64,000 nt of DNA from Lacicoccus qingdaonensis (GCF_900101075.1 NZ_FNFY01000009.1:20145-84144); one strand, 5' to 3'. Positions 16,434 to 30,204 are shown, counted from the first letter of the stretch. Made by a program: numbers and translations. The notes: generated by a model not told the origin, from the sequence alone.

Positions 16434-17184
16434 GTGCAATCACCTCTTTGGCCAGCTTCGAATAGTTTTCGGCCCCCTGTGATTTCGGATCGTAGACGGT
16501 GATCGGCTGACCGTAACTCGGCGCCTCACCCAATCGGATGTTTCTCAAAATCACCGTATCATACACCTGGTCTTTGAAATGGGCTCTCACTTCTTCTGAA
16601 ACTTGAGAACCGAGGTTCGTGCGGGCATCGAGCATTGTAAGCAGCACACCTTCAATGACGAGACCGGTATTCAGATGGCGTTTTACGAGATCGATCGTAT
16701 TGATCAGCTGGCTCAGTCCCTCCAGTGCATAATATTCAGCCTGCACGGGGATGAGTATGCCGTCTGCTGCGGTAAATGCATTGATCGTCAGCAGGCTGAG
16801 TGACGGCGGACAGTCGATAATGCAGTAATCATAGCTTTTGGATAATTTCTCAAATGCCTTCTTTAATCTGAGTTCCCTGCTCATCGCGGAAACCAGCTCG
16901 ATTTCGGCGCCGGCAAGTGAAATATTCGCCGGGATGATATCCAGGTTCATATTGGATGTTTCATGGACCACATCATTGATATTTTCATCATCAATCAGTA
17001 TGTCATATATCGATTTTTCCAAATCACTCTTTTCGATTCCGAGTCCGCTCGTCGCATTCCCCTGCGGATCGATATCGACCAGCAGCACCTTTTTCCCGTA
17101 CTCCGTTAAGGAAGCACTCAAATTCACTGCGGTTGTCGTTTTTCCTACGCCGCCTTTTTGGTTGGCAATGGCAAAAGTCTTCAT
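16423..17184 (-). CDS. parA: Chromosome-partition ATPase ParA (Soj)
   Basis: A 253-residue ParA-type ATPase. The deviant Walker A is KGGVGKTTTAVNLSASL, Walker A' DIDPQGNATSGLG and Walker B YDYCIIDCPPSL. It cooperates with ParB in origin segregation and, in Bacillus, controls DnaA activity. The ribosome site TAAGGAGCG precedes the ATG. From general knowledge, Staphylococcus species keep parB and noc but lack parA, so this gene helps place the organism outside that genus. Confidence 0.94.
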   Translation of the reverse strand: MKTFAIANQKGGVGKTTTAVNLSASLTEYGKKVLLVDIDPQGNATSGLGIEKSDLEKSIYDILIDDENINDVVHETSNMNLDIIPANISLAGAEIELVSAMSRELRLKKAFEKLSKSYDYCIIDCPPSLSLLTINAFTAADGILIPVQAEYYALEGLSQLINTIDLVKRHLNTGLVIEGVLLTMLDARTNLGSQVSEEVRAHFKDQVYDTVILRNIRLGEAPSYGQPITVYDPKSQGAENYSKLAKEVIARDK

Positions 17185-17251
17185 GAAGATTCGCTCCTTA
17201 CTTAAAAATCACATAAATATATTATATCAATCAGATTGACAAAAGTAACAC

Positions 17252-17284
17252 AAAATATGAAAGCACCCAACGGTAGTTGAGTGC
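17252..17284 (-). terminator. Terminator of noc
   Basis: GCACTCAAC pairs with GTTGGGTGC around a 5-nt loop on the minus strand, immediately after the noc stop. Confidence 0.65.
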
Positions 17285-17285
17285 A

Positions 17286-18101
17286 TTATTTATAGATCTT
17301 TATCGATACTTCGACATAGTCCTCATTATCTGTACTGTTAAAAGCGAGCGAATGTCCTTTGCCTTTAAGCTTTTCCACCTGGCTCGTCAGATCATTGACG
17401 ACAAACGAAACTTCATTGTTGAAGTTTATCTGCTCGGTACTTTTATCGGAACACTTTTTGACGAGCTGCTCCGTATCTTTGACCGTCAGTTTTTTATCCT
17501 TGATATCCGTCAGTACTTCGCCCTGGTCACTATCTTCCAGACTCAATAAACTTCTTGCATGCCTTTCGGTGATTTCACCTGAACCCAGCGCCTCGATGAC
17601 GCTGTCTGAAAGCTTCAAAAGCCTCAGTTTGTTCGCAATGAAAGACTGGGATTTACCAAGATTCAGAGCAAGATCCTTCTGTGTGATGTCTTCCATTTCA
17701 AGCAGCTTCTGGTATGCACGCGCCTCTTCGATGCTGGACAGATTTTCACGCTGAATATTTTCTATCAATGCCACCGCTGCGGTTTCCTGGTCCGTCAAAT
17801 AACGCACCAGCGCTTCAGTCTCTTCAAAGTTTAAAAGCTTCATCGCCCGGAAACGTCTTTCTCCGGCGATGATTTCATACATGCCTTCTTCTATCGGACG
17901 GACGGTGATCGGCTGAAGCAGACCGTGTTCCTGAATGGAATCACCAAGTTCACGTATCCGTTCATGATTGAACACGGTTCTTGGCTGATAACGGTTGGGA
18001 ACAATATTTTCAAGCGGCAGCTTCTGAAGGCTCTCCGTATCCGGCTTGGCCTCACTGCTTTTATCTATCAGATTGAATAATTTTGAAAATGGTTTTTTCA
18101 A
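17286..18101 (-). CDS. noc: Nucleoid occlusion protein Noc
   Basis: A 271-residue ParB paralogue that binds Noc sites on the chromosome and blocks division over the nucleoid. It has the amphipathic N-terminus MKKPFSKLFNL that anchors Noc to the membrane, the GERRFRAMKL box, ENIQRENLSSIEEA and the helix-turn-helix ITQKDLALNLGKSQSFIANKLRLL. The N-terminal membrane helix separates it from ParB. The start is TTG. It lies 20 bp after rsmG. Confidence 0.93.
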   Translation of the reverse strand: MKKPFSKLFNLIDKSSEAKPDTESLQKLPLENIVPNRYQPRTVFNHERIRELGDSIQEHGLLQPITVRPIEEGMYEIIAGERRFRAMKLLNFEETEALVRYLTDQETAAVALIENIQRENLSSIEEARAYQKLLEMEDITQKDLALNLGKSQSFIANKLRLLKLSDSVIEALGSGEITERHARSLLSLEDSDQGEVLTDIKDKKLTVKDTEQLVKKCSDKSTEQINFNNEVSFVVNDLTSQVEKLKGKGHSLAFNSTDNEDYVEVSIKIYK

Positions 18102-18121
18102 TGTTCCACCGTCCTCTCAGT

Positions 18122-18835
18122 TTATTTTAATGGTGATTTGTTTGGTGTGCCCGGCTTTCTCGGATATTTCTTTGGTGTTTTATGCACTTTTTCAATTTCC
18201 AGTATATAACGCTCACTGTCTTCTTCGGGCAAAGTGAACTGATGTGTTTCCAGTATTTTTCCGCCGAGAAGATCGAGTGCAAACGTGCTGTCTTCAAGTT
18301 CCTCAAGACCTCTTTTGCCTTTCAGGACGATGAACTTCCCGTCTGTACGGACGAGCGGCAGACACAGTTCCAGTAAAGTGTTCAAATTAGCAACAGCCCT
18401 CGCTGTCACCATATCAAACATGTGCCTTGCCGTGTGGCGCCCGAAATTCTCTGCCCGGTCATGCACGAGGTGCATATCGCCGAGCGACAGTTCCGCTGTC
18501 AGTTCATTCAGGAAGTTGATCCGTTTATTCAGCGAATCAACAATCGTCACTTTAATATCCGGTCTGACAATCTTCATAGGAATACTCGGAAATCCTGCGC
18601 CCGCACCGACATCGCACAGACGCGTCCCTTCAGGAATGTCCTTATAAAATAACGGTGTCAATGAATCATAAAAATGCTTCAAATAAACTTCTTCTTTGTC
18701 CGTGACCGCTGTCAGGTTAATTTTTTCATTCCAGTGAATCAGCATCTCGTAGTACTTGTCGAACTGGCTGATCTGTTCTTCGGTCAGTTCTATGCCATGT
18801 CCTTTAAGTGCGTCTATGAATTGTTGTGGGTTCAT
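18122..18835 (-). CDS. rsmG: 16S rRNA (guanine527-N7)-methyltransferase
   Basis: A 237-residue SAM-dependent methyltransferase (GidB). The SAM-binding motif is [17 protein letters not shown], followed by [14 protein letters not shown]. It methylates G527 of 16S rRNA. Loss of RsmG gives low-level streptomycin resistance in other species. It overlaps mnmG by 4 bp in the standard mnmE-mnmG-rsmG transcript. Confidence 0.95.
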   Translation of the reverse strand: MNPQQFIDALKGHGIELTEEQISQFDKYYEMLIHWNEKINLTAVTDKEEVYLKHFYDSLTPLFYKDIPEGTRLCDVGAGAGFPSIPMKIVRPDIKVTIVDSLNKRINFLNELTAELSLGDMHLVHDRAENFGRHTARHMFDMVTARAVANLNTLLELCLPLVRTDGKFIVLKGKRGLEELEDSTFALDLLGGKILETHQFTLPEEDSERYILEIEKVHKTPKKYPRKPGTPNKSPLK

Positions 18836-20712
18836 GCTTCTACTCTTTTCACATTGCCCTGTTCAATATAAACAAGGAGTATTGAGATATCCGCCGGATT
18901 AACACCTGAAATCCTTGAAGCCTGGGCGATATCCAGAGGTTTCACTTTCTTCAGTTTATCGCGTGCTTCTGTTGCGAGTGAATGAATCGCATCGTAATCG
19001 ATGTCTTCAGGTATTTTCTTTTTCTCCATGCGTCTCATCTTATCCACTTGGATCAATGATTTTTTAATATAGCCATCGTATTTCGTCTGTATTTCAATCT
19101 GCTCATATTCAAGCTTGGAAAGCTGTACTTCTTCATCCAGAATTTCAAGAATGGACATGTAGTCCATCTCCGGACGTCTGAGAAGATCAAGCGCAAGTAT
19201 ACCATCTTTCAATGGTGTGCCGCCGCGTTCTTTGATGACGCTTTGAGTATGTTCATTCGGCTTGATGCGTATTTTTGACAGACGGTCGATTTCAACATTG
19301 ACGTTGTCTCTCTTCCGGTTGAATCTGTCATAGCGCTCTTCAGAGATCAGGCCGTTTTCGTAACCGATATCCGTCAGTCTCATATCCGCATTGTCATGTC
19401 GGAGCAACAGGCGGTGCTCGGCTCGGGACGTCAGCAGTCGGTACGGTTCATTCGTTCCTTTTGTGATCAGGTCGTCGATCAGTACACCGATATATGCATC
19501 TGCGCGGCTTAAGATCAGCGGCTCCATACCGAGTATTTTATTTGCAGCGTTAATTCCTGCGACGATACCCTGTCCTGCCGCTTCTTCATAACCGCTCGTA
19601 CCATTGATCTGGCCAGCGGTAAATAAATTCTCGATCTTTTTGGTTTCAAGTGTCGGCCAAAGCTGTGTCGGATCCAGTGCGTCATATTCGATCGCATAGC
19701 CCGCACGCATCATACGTGCGTTTTCAAGCCCCGGTATTGATGACAGCATTTCACGCTGGACATCTTCCGGCAGGCTTGTTGACAGACCCTGTACATAGAC
19801 TTCTTTCGTGCCGCGTCCTTCCGGTTCAAGGAAAATCTGATGGCGCGGCTTATCGTTGAAACGTACAATTTTATCTTCGATTGACGGGCAGTATCTTGGA
19901 CCCGTACCCATCTTCATACCCGAATACATCGGGGACAGATGAAGGTTTTCATTGATGATTTCATGTGTGTGATTTGAAGTATATGTCAGCCAGCAAGGCA
20001 GCTGATCCATTATAAAATCAGTCGTTTCGTAACTGAAGGCACGCGGAACATCATCACCCGGCTGTATTTCAGTTTTTGAATAGTCGATGGAATCCGAGTT
20101 GACACGCGGCGGTGTACCCGTCTTGAATCTGACGATATCAAAGCCGAGATCTCTGATCTGATCGGCTAAAGCGATCGACGGCATCTGATGGTTCGGGCCG
20201 CTTGAATATTTCAGCGGGCCGAGTACGATTTCACCGCGTAAAAATGTGCCGGTCGTTATAATGACTGATTTCGCATTATAGACGACACCGATATTCGTTT
20301 TGACACCTTTGACTTCGTTATCTTCAATGATCAGTTCATCCACCATGCCCTGTAATATATCCAGGTTTTCTTCCTGTTCCAATATGCTCTTCATTTCCTG
20401 CTGGTAAAGCACTTTATCCGACTGTGCACGAAGTGCACGGACCGCAGGGCCTTTACCTGTGTTCAACATACGCATCTGGATATGTGTTTTATCCGTCACT
20501 TTGGCCATTTCACCGCCGAGTGCGTCCACTTCGCGGACGACGATACCTTTGGCGGGGCCGCCGACTGACGGGTTGCACGGCATGAATGCGATATTATCCA
20601 GATTGATTGTCAGCATCAGTGTTTTCAACCCTTTACGGCTTGCAGCAAGTCCCGCTTCGACACCTGCATGCCCGGCACCGATGACAACAACATCATAATT
20701 TTGTGCGTTCAT
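18832..20712 (-). CDS. mnmG: tRNA uridine-5-carboxymethylaminomethyl synthesis enzyme MnmG
   Basis: A 626-residue FAD enzyme (GidA) that works with MnmE on U34 of certain tRNAs. Motifs are the N-terminal FAD-binding [17 protein letters not shown], the [19 protein letters not shown] segment, GTFLRG, and [20 protein letters not shown]. The C-terminal helical domain ends in [17 protein letters not shown]. Full length, and overlaps rsmG by 4 bp. Confidence 0.96.
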   Translation of the reverse strand: MNAQNYDVVVIGAGHAGVEAGLAASRKGLKTLMLTINLDNIAFMPCNPSVGGPAKGIVVREVDALGGEMAKVTDKTHIQMRMLNTGKGPAVRALRAQSDKVLYQQEMKSILEQEENLDILQGMVDELIIEDNEVKGVKTNIGVVYNAKSVIITTGTFLRGEIVLGPLKYSSGPNHQMPSIALADQIRDLGFDIVRFKTGTPPRVNSDSIDYSKTEIQPGDDVPRAFSYETTDFIMDQLPCWLTYTSNHTHEIINENLHLSPMYSGMKMGTGPRYCPSIEDKIVRFNDKPRHQIFLEPEGRGTKEVYVQGLSTSLPEDVQREMLSSIPGLENARMMRAGYAIEYDALDPTQLWPTLETKKIENLFTAGQINGTSGYEEAAGQGIVAGINAANKILGMEPLILSRADAYIGVLIDDLITKGTNEPYRLLTSRAEHRLLLRHDNADMRLTDIGYENGLISEERYDRFNRKRDNVNVEIDRLSKIRIKPNEHTQSVIKERGGTPLKDGILALDLLRRPEMDYMSILEILDEEVQLSKLEYEQIEIQTKYDGYIKKSLIQVDKMRRMEKKKIPEDIDYDAIHSLATEARDKLKKVKPLDIAQASRISGVNPADISILLVYIEQGNVKRVEA

Positions 20713-20728
20713 AATTTTCCTCCTATTA

Positions 20729-22105
20729 TTATTTTCCTAGACAGAACTGGCTGAACAGCTGATCGATGAGCTGTTCGCTCACATCTTCCCCGATGACTTC
20801 ACCGAGCAGTTCCCATGTTTTCACTAAATCGATCTGTACGATATCGATCGGTACATCCATATGTGCGGATTCGATCGCATCGCTGATTGCACTGTTTGAC
20901 TGTTCCAATAAGCTGATATGGCGGTTGTTTGAAAGGTACGTCGAGTCGGCGCTTGAAACCTGGCCGCCGAAAAACAGCTCGGCGATTCTGTCTTCCAGAT
21001 CATCGACACCTTTGCCTTCCGTAATCGATGTTTTGACGATCGGGAAATCGTACCGGTTTTCAAGTTCCGCAACATCCAGCTCACTGTCGAGATCCAGTTT
21101 GTTGATGATCACAATAACGTTCTCATCTCTGACTGAATCCAGAAGTTCCATATCTTCTGATGTCAGCGGCTCATTATTGCTGAGCACATACAAAATCAGT
21201 TCCGCCTCGGTCAGCGCCTGACGGCTTCTTTCCACACCGATCTTCTCAACGATATCATCCGTATCCCGGATGCCGGCAGTATCCACCAGTTTCAGCGGTA
21301 TGCCGTTGACGTTGACATATTCCTCTAAAATATCGCGGGTCGTTCCCGCGACTTCGGTGACGATCGCTTTATTATCCTGAATCAGGTAGTTGAGCAGCGA
21401 ACTTTTACCCACATTCGGTTTACCGACGATTACGGTGCTTAAACCTTCCCGCATAATCCGGCCCTGGCGGCTCGACTTGAGTAGTTTTTCTATTTCTGTT
21501 TTTACTTTTTCTGCTTCTTCCAATAAAAGTTCCGTCGTCGCTTCTTCAACATCATCATATTCCGGATAATCGATGTTGACCTCGACCTGTGCGAGAATAT
21601 TCAGGATGCTCTGTCTTAAACTTTCTATATATACTTTCAGACGCCCCTGCATCTGGCCGCTTGCGACTTTGGATGCTTCATCCGTTTTCGAACGGATGAA
21701 ATCCATGACGCCTTCTGCCTGTGACAGGTCTATGCGTCCGTTTAAAAATGCGCGTTTTGTAAATTCCCCCGGCTCTGCCATGCGTGCGCCGTGTTTTAAA
21801 GTCAATTGCAAAATTCGATTGATAGTGTTGATTCCACCATGACAATTAATTTCTACAATATCTTCACGTGTATAAGTCTTCGGTGCACGCATCACAGCCG
21901 CCATCACTTCTTCTACTACTTCATCTGTATCCGGATCAATGATATGCCCGTAGTTAATCGTGTGGGTATCCACTTCATCGAGCGTTTTTTTGCCACGATA
22001 TAACTTACCTGCAATCTCTAAAGCATCAATACCGGATAATCGCACAATGGCAATTGCCCCTTCTCCGACTGGAGTGGAGATACTGGAAATTGTTTCTAAT
22101 TGCAT
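20729..22105 (-). CDS. mnmE: tRNA uridine-5-carboxymethylaminomethyl synthesis GTPase MnmE
   Basis: A 458-residue GTPase that pairs with MnmG. The N-terminal domain begins DTISSIST-like ([23 protein letters not shown]). The G domain has G1 [12 protein letters not shown], the G2 GTTRD region, G3 DTAGIRDT and G4 NKLD. The C-terminus is the CxGK motif (FCLGK), whose Cys is required for catalysis. It lies 15 bp after jag. Confidence 0.96.
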   Translation of the reverse strand: MQLETISSISTPVGEGAIAIVRLSGIDALEIAGKLYRGKKTLDEVDTHTINYGHIIDPDTDEVVEEVMAAVMRAPKTYTREDIVEINCHGGINTINRILQLTLKHGARMAEPGEFTKRAFLNGRIDLSQAEGVMDFIRSKTDEASKVASGQMQGRLKVYIESLRQSILNILAQVEVNIDYPEYDDVEEATTELLLEEAEKVKTEIEKLLKSSRQGRIMREGLSTVIVGKPNVGKSSLLNYLIQDNKAIVTEVAGTTRDILEEYVNVNGIPLKLVDTAGIRDTDDIVEKIGVERSRQALTEAELILYVLSNNEPLTSEDMELLDSVRDENVIVIINKLDLDSELDVAELENRYDFPIVKTSITEGKGVDDLEDRIAELFFGGQVSSADSTYLSNNRHISLLEQSNSAISDAIESAHMDVPIDIVQIDLVKTWELLGEVIGEDVSEQLIDQLFSQFCLGK

Positions 22106-22120
22106 GATGGTATAACTCCT

Positions 22121-23020
22121 TTATTTCTTTTCAATGACGAGATAACGGTTCGGCTCGTTCCCTTTAGAATGTGTACTGATATTTTCCAAATCACTTAACA
22201 CATTATGCATGATTTTTCTCTCAAATGAAGGCATCGGCTCAAGTTTTACCGGCTGTTCCGTCCTTAGTGCTTTTTTCGACATATTTACCGCCAGATTTTC
22301 AAGTGTCTGACGGCGTTTTTCACGATAATTTTCTATATCCAGTACGATGACACCGTAACTTCTGTATATGGTATTCAAATAGTTCTGGCCGATTTCCTGA
22401 AGTGCATTCAAAGTCTGGCCGCGCTTGCCGATCAGTTTGGCTGCAAGTCCGGATTCGAGTTCGATGTGTCCCGTATTATTATCCACTTCATAAGTGACAG
22501 TATTATCAATATTCATACCTTCAATGACGTTATGGAGATAATCCGCCGTTTCGGAAATTGCCGCGTCAAATGTAAATTCGTCTTCCGGCTTCCCACTTGT
22601 GTCTTCAACCGGCTCTTTTGCTGCAGCCGGTTTTTCTGTTGTGACCGCTGCTTCTTCTGCAGGTGCCGCTTCCTGTGTCTTTGTTTCATCTATCGTTTCA
22701 GTGTCGTTATGTGTCTCTGTTTCTTCTTTTGGTTCTTCTGTTTCTTCTTCTGCATTTCTTTCTTCAAGTACTTCATCGACCATCGATTTTTCCTCGCCCG
22801 GGTGATCGCGGTTGATTAATGCATCGATTGTGTCATAACTTTTCAATTCCGGATTAATAACAGTGAGCGTTACTTCTGCATCTTTTTTGCCCAGCCCTAA
22901 AAAGCCTTTAGAGCCGCCTTCAATAACATCAATTTTAATATCTTCTTCTGCTACTTTCAGCTCTTCGAGTCCGAGTGCAATTGCCTGATCTACAGTTTCT
23001 GCTTTGTAATTTTTGTACAT
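22121..23020 (-). CDS. jag: Jag/KhpB family RNA-binding protein
   Basis: A 299-residue protein: Jag N-domain (1-50, with KGFLGLGKKDAEV), a long Glu/Thr-rich linker (about 85-160), a KH domain with the GKRGQTL loop (about 196-202) and an R3H domain (RREKRRQTLENLAVNMSKKAL ... ERKIMHNVL) ending in LVIEKK. KhpB binds RNA and affects cell elongation in other Gram-positives. As in staphylococci, no yidC lies between it and rnpA. Confidence 0.92.
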   Translation of the reverse strand: MYKNYKAETVDQAIALGLEELKVAEEDIKIDVIEGGSKGFLGLGKKDAEVTLTVINPELKSYDTIDALINRDHPGEEKSMVDEVLEERNAEEETEEPKEETETHNDTETIDETKTQEAAPAEEAAVTTEKPAAAKEPVEDTSGKPEDEFTFDAAISETADYLHNVIEGMNIDNTVTYEVDNNTGHIELESGLAAKLIGKRGQTLNALQEIGQNYLNTIYRSYGVIVLDIENYREKRRQTLENLAVNMSKKALRTEQPVKLEPMPSFERKIMHNVLSDLENISTHSKGNEPNRYLVIEKK

Positions 23021-23036
23021 TTAAAGTACCTCCGCG

Positions 23037-23375
23037 TTATTTTATACATTTTGCTATTTTTAACACGTGTAATAATGACTTTTCAATCTGATGATAATCC
23101 ATGCTGCTGACCGGGTTTCTCGCTATTACAATATATTCATGCGGTTTTAAACTGTCTTTATGCTGCTGAAAAAATGCTCTGATGCGGCGTTTGATCTTAT
23201 TGCGCATCACTGCGTTGCCCAGCCGTTTGGATACACTGACGCCCAGCCTTAAATGTGTAATATCGGGATGGTCACTCAAATAAACTACAAACTGCCTGTT
23301 GGCATATGATTTTCCTTTTTTGAAAACAAGCTTGAAATCCTGCTCTTTTTTTATCCTAAATCGCTTTTTCATCAT
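23037..23375 (-). CDS. rnpA: Ribonuclease P protein component
   Basis: A 112-residue basic protein that assists the RNase P RNA in 5' maturation of tRNAs. The RNR signature is visible as RLGNAVMRNKIKRRIRAFF, with the N-terminal KKRFRIKKEQDFKLVFKKGKS. It follows rpmH, from which it is separated by an attenuator-like hairpin. Confidence 0.95.
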   Translation of the reverse strand: MMKKRFRIKKEQDFKLVFKKGKSYANRQFVVYLSDHPDITHLRLGVSVSKRLGNAVMRNKIKRRIRAFFQQHKDSLKPHEYIVIARNPVSSMDYHQIEKSLLHVLKIAKCIK

Positions 23376-23449
23376 TATTACGCTCTTTCACAGTATGATA
23401 TATTATTATAACAAAATTTACACTAATCTAAAATTATCTACTTTAAACC

Positions 23450-23483
23450 ACAAAAAAAGATCACCTATTCATAGATGATCTCG
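23450..23483 (-). terminator. Hairpin between rpmH and rnpA
   Basis: AGATCATC/GGTGATCT arms with a short loop and seven T on the minus strand. It would end or attenuate the very abundant rpmH message before rnpA. Confidence 0.7.
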
Positions 23484-23488
23484 AATTA

Positions 23489-23626
23489 TTATGCAGAAAG
23501 TACTTTTCTTCCTCTTCTTCTACGGCGCGCTAGAATCTTGCGGCCATTAGGTGTGCTCATTCTTTTACGAAATCCGTGCACTTTGCTGTGTTTACGTTTA
23601 TTTGGTTGGTAAGTACGTTTTGTCAT
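23489..23626 (-). CDS. rpmH: 50S ribosomal protein L34
   Basis: A 45-residue basic protein, [20 protein letters not shown] followed by [20 protein letters not shown] and KVLSA, full length for L34. It marks the minus-strand edge of the origin in nearly all bacteria. An AGGTG-type ribosome site precedes the ATG. Confidence 0.96.
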   Translation of the reverse strand: MTKRTYQPNKRKHSKVHGFRKRMSTPNGRKILARRRRRGRKVLSA

Positions 23627-23740
23627 ATTTAAACACCTCCGTAGACCATTGAATTACTTACATTCATTTTCTTCTCTGTGATTGCAACTATTAAAGGATA
23701 ACAGAATCACCAACTGATTTCAATAAAATTTGTAATGTTT

Positions 23741-24060
23741 TTATAGCAAAAAATGTGGATTATTAAGAAACTGTGGATAACTTTTGTGCGAAAATACGTT
23801 ATTCACATGTTAATTCATCTCTTTTCCTGATTATTCACAGCTGTTAATTCAAAAATTGTGGATAATTGTGAGTTCTGTGTATAACTTTTAAAGAATTGCG
23901 TAACAATCATTGTTTTTTAATGTTAAATACTTTAGAATTTGAATGTATCTCTGTGGAAAAACAGTATTGGCTATGCAGTTATCCACAGACTGTGTGTAAC
24001 TTGTGGATAGTTTATTCAGTGCTGTGGTAAACTTTATCCACAGCATGTGATTTTTGTGAA
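23741..24060. other. oriC, upstream part: DnaA-box cluster between rpmH and dnaA
   Basis: Perfect boxes TTATCCACA or TGTGGATAA are at 23772-23780, 23857-23865, 23979-23987 and 24034-24042. Variants with one change are at 23754-23762, 23799-23807, 23831-23839, 23876-23884 and 24002-24010. This is the incA/B-like half of a bipartite Firmicute origin and also the autoregulatory region of dnaA. The 23640-23740 stretch has no gene; it should carry the divergent rpmH promoter, which I could not assign with confidence. Confidence 0.92.
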
Positions 24061-24074
24061 GAGAGAGGATATTT

Positions 24075-25409
24075 ATGAGTTCGATTAATGATATTTGGCA
24101 AAAAACTTTAGATGCGATCCAATCAGAAATACCGATTACCAGTTTCAAAACGTGGTTCAATGACACGACGATGATCCATCTGGATAATAAAGTCGCAGTC
24201 ATCAAAGCAGAAACCGAATTCCAGCGTGACTGGCTGGAAAACCATTACAGTGACCTGATCCAAAAAAAGATATATGAGTCCATCGGCGAACAGCCGGCCA
24301 TCCAAATTACGATTCATGATGAGGTCCAGGATAATGAAAAGCCTGCACCCGAGAGTGAAGTTAAAGATGCTTTCCCGCAGACGCACGTGCCCGCACAATT
24401 GAATATGAACAATACTTTCGAAACATTTGTTATCGGCAGCGGCAACCGCTTCAGCCATGCCGCTTCACTCGCAGTGGCTGAAGCGCCGGCAAAAGCTTAC
24501 AATCCGCTCTTTATTTACGGCGGTGTCGGTCTCGGGAAAACTCATTTAATGCATGCGATCGGCCATTATGTTCTTGAACATAAACCGAATGCTAAAGTGA
24601 CCTACTTATCAAGTGAAAAATTCACCAATGAATTCATCAACTCCATCCGTGATAATAAAACCGAGGAATTCCGTAATAAATACCGCAATGCAGATGTTTT
24701 GCTGATTGATGATATTCAATTTTTAGCAGGTAAGGAATCGACGCAGGAAGAGTTTTTCCATACGTTCAATGCGCTGCATGAAGACAATAAGCAGATTGTC
24801 ATCTCCAGCGACCGCACACCTAAAGAGATCCCGACGCTCGAGGATCGTCTGCGCTCGCGTTTCGAATGGGGCCTGATTACGGATATCACGCCGCCGGACC
24901 TGGAAACGAGAATCGCAATCTTAAGGAAGAAATGTGAAGAGGAAAATGTTGAGATTCCGAATGAAGCCATGATCTATATTGCAAGCAACATTCAGACGAA
25001 CATTCGTGAACTTGAAGGGGCACTGACACGGGTTGCAGCATATTCCAAGCTGTCCAACCAGCCGATGACTTCCGATACGGTGGCCGAAGCGCTGAAAGAT
25101 ATCGTTTCACAGAAGAAACCGAAAAAAATAACCATTCAGGACATCCAGGAAATCGTTGCTTCGTACTACGGCGTGCAGATTGAAGAATTCGCATCGAAAA
25201 AGCGGACGAAATCAATCGCATTTCCAAGGCACGTCGCCATGTACTTATCCCGTGAACTGACGGATAACTCCCTGCCTAAAATCGGAGAGGTTTTCGGCGG
25301 CCGGGACCATACGACAGTCATTCACGCGCATGAGAAAATCTCCAAACTCGTAACCGAAGATGCGCTGTTCAAAGATGAACTGGAAGAGATAGAGAAAAAA
25401 CTCAATTAA
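24075..25409 (+). CDS. dnaA: Chromosomal replication initiator DnaA
   Basis: A 444-residue initiator. Domain I is 1-80 ([21 protein letters not shown]), II a linker to about 105, III the AAA+ core with Walker [10 protein letters not shown] and Walker [11 protein letters not shown], and IV the DNA-binding domain with the signature [13 protein letters not shown]. It binds the flanking boxes and melts the origin. Ribosome site GAGAGGAT. Confidence 0.97.
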   Translation: MSSINDIWQKTLDAIQSEIPITSFKTWFNDTTMIHLDNKVAVIKAETEFQRDWLENHYSDLIQKKIYESIGEQPAIQITIHDEVQDNEKPAPESEVKDAFPQTHVPAQLNMNNTFETFVIGSGNRFSHAASLAVAEAPAKAYNPLFIYGGVGLGKTHLMHAIGHYVLEHKPNAKVTYLSSEKFTNEFINSIRDNKTEEFRNKYRNADVLLIDDIQFLAGKESTQEEFFHTFNALHEDNKQIVISSDRTPKEIPTLEDRLRSRFEWGLITDITPPDLETRIAILRKKCEEENVEIPNEAMIYIASNIQTNIRELEGALTRVAAYSKLSNQPMTSDTVAEALKDIVSQKKPKKITIQDIQEIVASYYGVQIEEFASKKRTKSIAFPRHVAMYLSRELTDNSLPKIGEVFGGRDHTTVIHAHEKISKLVTEDALFKDELEEIEKKLN

Positions 25410-25445
25410 TCGCTCCAAATCTGATAAAATAATTAATGTGTACAG

Positions 25446-25590
25446 TGTGGATAAATGATACACTTGGCCTAACAGTTTATACACATGTGGATAAGTAGAG
25501 ACCATTGTGCTTAATCGAGTTATCCACATATTCACAGTGCTTATTACTATTATTACTATCTTTTTATAATTTATTAATATATAAGGAGTT
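25446..25590. other. oriC, unwinding part: DnaA boxes, DnaA-trio stretch and AT-rich element
   Basis: Perfect boxes are at 25446-25454, 25486-25494 (TGTGGATAA) and 25520-25528 (TTATCCACA), with variants at 25477-25485 and about 25528-25536. Next comes a run of 3-nt steps, TTATTACTATTATTACTAT (25541-25559), which fits the DnaA-trio element described in Bacillus subtilis. The AT-only stretch 25561-25582 follows as the likely unwinding site. The order box, trio, AT-rich DNA is what the published model predicts. Confidence 0.85.
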
Positions 25591-25597
25591 ATGAATC

Positions 25598-26731
25598 GTG
25601 AAAATAAACATCAATCGTCAATATTTCATTGAACAATTAAATCATTGCTTAAAAGCTATTTCTCCAAGAACGACTTTACCTATTTTGAACGGTATTAAAA
25701 TTGATGTAAAAGATGACCATATGATTTTAACCGGCAGTGATTCAGAAATTTCTATTGAAATTACAATACCTGTTGAAGTGGATAACGAAGAAGTTTTGGA
25801 AATTCATGAAGCTGGCGCAGTCGTACTATCAGGACGCTTCTTTGTGGACATCATCAAAAAGCTTTCAGGTGACTTTGTTCAATTGGAAACGAATGATGCA
25901 TTCCAGACTAAAATCACAGCATCAAAATCAGAATTCAACTTAAGCGGGAATAATCCTGACCAGTATCCTTTACTTCCGGATGTAAGCGACGAGGAAAGTC
26001 TCGTCATTTCCGCTTCAGTATTGAAGAACGTCATCAATCAGACGAACTTTGCAGTATCTTTATCAGAAACAAGACCAGTCCTGACGGGTGTGCACTGGCA
26101 GTTTGACAACGACGAGATCACGTTTACTGCAACCGACTCACACAGACTCGCACTCCGCCGTCTGACAGGTGAGCAGTTCAATAATGACAACAGTGATGCG
26201 ATCATCCCAGGGAAATCACTTACAGAACTGAATAAAATCATCAATGATACCGATGAAGAAGTCGAGCTGCATCTGTCACAGAACCAGGTGCTGTTCAGCT
26301 ATGGCAATATGCGCTTTATTTCAAGACTGCTTGAAGGAAACTATCCGGATACGTCAAGATTGTTCCCGGAAAACTATGAAACGAAAGTGACTGTGAACAA
26401 TGCTGAGTTCTATCATGCGATCGACCGTGTATCTTTACTTGCACGTGAAGGCGGCAATAACGTCATCCGTATGAGCGTCAACACAGACAGCGTTGAGTTA
26501 TCATCCAACTCGCCTGAAGTCGGTACGGTGAACGAAGACATCAATACCGGTGAAATTGAAGGTGAAGGATTGAAGATCTCCTTCAACTCCAAATATATGA
26601 TGGATGCACTGAAAGCCATCAATAACGAAGATGTCACCATCGAATTTTACGGCACGATGCGCCCATTCACTTTAAAATCCAGTGAGTCCGATGAAGTTGT
26701 CCAGCTCATCCTGCCGATCAGAACGTATTAA
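25598..26731 (+). CDS. dnaN: DNA polymerase III beta clamp
   Basis: A 377-residue sliding clamp with three repeated clamp domains, from MKININRQYFIEQLNHCLKA to the C-terminal VVQLILPIRTY. It tethers the replicative polymerase to DNA. The start is GTG at 25598, 9 nt after AAGGAG; an ATG at 25591 is out of frame and only 2 nt from the same site, giving a 13-codon dead end. It follows the unwinding element directly. Confidence 0.97.
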   Translation: MKININRQYFIEQLNHCLKAISPRTTLPILNGIKIDVKDDHMILTGSDSEISIEITIPVEVDNEEVLEIHEAGAVVLSGRFFVDIIKKLSGDFVQLETNDAFQTKITASKSEFNLSGNNPDQYPLLPDVSDEESLVISASVLKNVINQTNFAVSLSETRPVLTGVHWQFDNDEITFTATDSHRLALRRLTGEQFNNDNSDAIIPGKSLTELNKIINDTDEEVELHLSQNQVLFSYGNMRFISRLLEGNYPDTSRLFPENYETKVTVNNAEFYHAIDRVSLLAREGGNNVIRMSVNTDSVELSSNSPEVGTVNEDINTGEIEGEGLKISFNSKYMMDALKAINNEDVTIEFYGTMRPFTLKSSESDEVVQLILPIRTY

Positions 26732-26767
26732 TCATCAATTAAAAGCATTAAAAACTGAATAAAATGC

Positions 26768-26816
26768 AGACTGTCCTCTATTTTTTACGATAAAAACGAT
26801 GGACAGTCTTTTTTTG
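26768..26816 (+). terminator. Terminator of dnaN
   Basis: AGACTGTCC pairs with GGACAGTCT, followed by seven T. The loop can form a second small hairpin. Confidence 0.8.
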
Positions 26817-26942
26817 ATTATCAGTAGGTTGACCCTATTTAAGGTGAAATACGCTATAAAGGCCGATTTTTGGCTTTTTAAATGAAAATTAAAGAAAAAT
26901 AGTGTATAATATAATAGTGTGAAGTTTTAGGAGGCTGTGTAT

Positions 26943-27154
26943 ATGGAAACTAAAATTTTCGGCGATATCATCACATTGGGCCAATTTTTAAAGCTTGAGG
27001 GCATCATTGGAAGCGGTGGCCAGGCAAAGTGGTTTTTAAGTGAAAATGTCGTCTATATAAACGACGAAGTCGAAGATCGACGAGGTAAAAAGCTGCAGCA
27101 TGGCGATGTGATCAAATCAGATGAATTTGGTCAGTATAAAATAGAGTACAAACA

Positions 27155-27158
<4 letters not shown>
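26943..27158 (+). CDS. yaaA: S4-domain protein YaaA
   Basis: A 71-residue S4-like RNA-binding protein (GDIITLGQFLKLEGIIGSGGQAKWFL ... VYINDEVEDRRGKKL) always found between dnaN and recF in Firmicutes and linked to ribosome assembly. ATG at 26943 is chosen because AGGAGG is 8 nt upstream; a GTG at 26937 is too close. It overlaps recF by 4 bp. Confidence 0.93.
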
Positions 27159-30186
<3,028 letters not shown>

Positions 30187-30204
30187 TGATGGAGGTCAGT
30201 ATGA

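Noticed and set aside
14060..22000. parS sites near parB
   Set aside because: Several CACGTG cores occur inside genes (for example 16433 and 21868) but none has the flanking symmetry of TGTTTCACGTGAAACA.
23021..23036. Missing yidC between rnpA and jag
   Set aside because: Many Firmicutes have yidC here, but staphylococci do not, so its absence is normal for this family.
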